Source: Senegalia massiliensis (lineage in GTDB: Bacteria; Bacillota; Clostridia; Tissierellales; SIT17). Taken from it: a stretch of DNA of 64,000 bases. Location: assembly GCF_900626135.1 (NCBI RefSeq), contig NZ_LR130785.1:1521241-1585240 (forward strand), written 5' to 3'. Below the pieces are notes generated by a model that searched no databases, had not been told where the DNA came from, and worked only from the letters and a program-made list of their open reading frames with translations. This document shows positions 63,011 to 64,000 of this stretch, piece by piece; within the stretch, counting starts at the first letter, position 1; each line of letters opens with the position of its first letter. A program made the position numbers and the translations under genes.

Positions 63011-63667
63011 ATGGATAAAAATAAAGTTGATAAATATAAAAGTATGTTATTAAAGGAAAGAGAGGATATAAAACAAACAATAAAAGGTATAAAAGACAAT
63101 TTTGATGGCTCTATTACAAATGCTAGTGGTGAAATATCTGCTTATGATAATCATCCTGCTGATATTGGAACAGAGTTATTTATGCAAGAGCATAATATTA
63201 AATTATCTGATAATCAAAAAAATATTATGACTAAAATTAATATTGCTTTAAAAAATATTAATGAAGGAAATTTTGGTAATTGTATAGTTTGTGGAAAAGA
63301 AATAGAAGAAGAAAGATTAGATATAATACCTTATACAGTGACTTGCAAAAATCATAGAGAAAAAATAGATGAAGTTATAGGTATGACTGATACTAAAGAA
63401 CAAGAATATCTTAGTAATATTTTACGAAGGATGAACAAAGATGATAAAGATTATGTAGGTACTGATGGTGAAGACATAATACAAAAAGTAGAACAATTTA
63501 ATAGGATAGAAAATGATCCATCAAATTCTACTGGTGATTATAATGGTGTATTTGATGATAATGATAAAGGATCTGTTGAAGATATTGAAAGTATTTCAGA
63601 AGAATTTTATGAAGGACAAATGCCGGGAGAACATAGGGAAGATATACCAGATGATCAAAAAGAATAA
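63011..63667 (+). CDS. TraR/DksA-type zinc-finger protein (yteA-like)
   Basis: 218 residues. Helical start with HPADIGTELFMQEHNIKL (about 48-65), then a zinc finger with Cys91, Cys94 (CIVCGKEI), Cys112 and His115 (CKNH), followed by an acidic C-terminal half. The HPAD..TE motif and Cys3His finger match the YteA family, found in endospore formers and linked there to sporulation, rather than RNA-polymerase DksA. AAGGAGG start. Confidence 0.85.
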   Translation: MDKNKVDKYKSMLLKEREDIKQTIKGIKDNFDGSITNASGEISAYDNHPADIGTELFMQEHNIKLSDNQKNIMTKINIALKNINEGNFGNCIVCGKEIEEERLDIIPYTVTCKNHREKIDEVIGMTDTKEQEYLSNILRRMNKDDKDYVGTDGEDIIQKVEQFNRIENDPSNSTGDYNGVFDDNDKGSVEDIESISEEFYEGQMPGEHREDIPDDQKE

Positions 63668-63690
63668 GAGCTTAATTGCTCTTATTTTAT
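63663..63690 (+). terminator. Terminator after the yteA-like gene
   Basis: AATAAGAGC / GCTCTTATT, 6-base loop, then TTATTG. Overlaps the stop codon. Confidence 0.8.
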
Positions 63691-63758
63691 TGTTTTTATT
63701 GTAATTATTATTAATATCTATTAGAATTATAATTATAGACTATTTGAGGAGGAAGTAA

Positions 63759-64000
63759 ATGTACATAATACCTATTTTAATTATTATATTAGACCAACTA
63801 ACAAAGTATTTTTCTGTGGTTAATTTAGAAGGAGAAGCTCCCATTGTATTAATTGAAAATTTTCTACAATTAAATTATGTAAGAAACTATGGTGCTGCTT
63901 TTGGAATAATGAATTCTCAAAGAACATTCTTTTTAATAATTACTATAATTATTGTATTTGGTATTATATTATATATATATAAATATAATAATACTAAAAT
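63759..64000 (+). CDS. lspA: Lipoprotein signal peptidase LspA (partial, 5' part)
   Basis: ATG 63759 behind GAGGAGG; 80 codons are visible before the window ends. IIILDQLTKYF at about residues 8-18, and YVRNYGAAFGIMN at about 43-55, are the first conserved blocks of LspA. It removes the signal peptide of prolipoproteins such as the DUF3798 lipoprotein in this window. The catalytic Asp residues further along are outside the window. In Firmicutes lspA commonly follows the divIVA region. Confidence 0.93.
   Translation, partial: MYIIPILIIILDQLTKYFSVVNLEGEAPIVLIENFLQLNYVRNYGAAFGIMNSQRTFFLIITIIIVFGIILYIYKYNNTK

Overview
The window is AT-rich DNA from an endospore-forming, Gram-positive, very probably anaerobic member of the Clostridia (Tissierellales-like or related; I cannot name a genus). 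The evidence is the low GC content, strong AGGAGG-type ribosome binding sites, a full set of sporulation genes (spoIIAA-AB-sigF, a seven-gene spoVA operon, yunB, bofC, spoIVA, a yteA-type gene), the SCIFF ranthipeptide pair typical of Clostridia, and a tRNA-responsive T-box leader. I see no tRNA, rRNA, CRISPR array, insertion sequence or prophage. Most of the window is ordinary core chromosome read left to right; only six genes in four groups lie on the minus strand.

Layout. 1-6.5 kb: end of spoIIAA, spoIIAB, sigF, then a 48-codon small ORF coupled to a Bacillus-style spoVAA-AB-AC-AD-AEb-AEa-AF operon. 6.5-9.5 kb: a class A penicillin-binding protein (minus). 9.7-14.7 kb: yunB, hflX, a HEAT-repeat protein, a degenerate Nudix protein, a YigZ protein, a CoA-binding protein, and two half-size TauE/SafE permeases (minus). 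14.8-22 kb: cysK, a YebC regulator and a four-gene ABC importer (DUF3798 lipoprotein, double ATPase, two permeases) of unknown substrate. 22-29.5 kb: an HPP protein (minus), an unrecognised gene, bofC, ruvC-ruvA-ruvB, a broken DUF2905 gene, queA, tgt, yajC and a TIGR04086 membrane protein. 29.5-36 kb: scfA-scfB (SCIFF peptide and its radical SAM maturase), a gamma-carbonic anhydrase-like gene, secD, secF, a UbiB-family kinase and a LapA-like protein. 36-47 kb: recJ, apt, relA, dtd, a glyoxalase II-like hydrolase, hemZ, then a T-box leader driving hisS-aspS. 47-50.5 kb: an RseC-like cysteine-rich membrane protein, a CsoR-family repressor, a split ThrE exporter (minus) and glyA. 50.6-56.5 kb: a DUF512 radical SAM protein, der, plsY, gpsA and spoIVA. 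56.6-64 kb: a small membrane protein with a possible Sm-like domain, a HlyD-like adaptor, the division-associated yggS-sepF-yggT-ylmH-divIVA cluster, mtnN, aroF, a yteA-like zinc-finger gene and the start of lspA.

Gene order from bofC through aspS follows the order I recall for this region in Bacillus subtilis (bofC-ruvAB-queA-tgt-yajC-yrzE-secDF-recJ-apt-relA-dtd-hisS-aspS), which supports weaker calls such as bofC and the TIGR04086 protein. Many operons end in long, perfectly palindromic hairpins that overlap the stop codon, some with arms of 21 to 30 bp.

The points most worth a second look are: the hisS-aspS T-box, whose specifier segment reads GACAC and so holds both an Asp and a His codon; a yggS gene that seems to start at ATT; scfA/scfB with a hairpin between them; the DUF3798 transporter; the coupled small ORF before spoVAA; the CsoR-like protein lacking the copper-binding His; and a small membrane-anchored Sm-like protein between spoIVA and the division genes.
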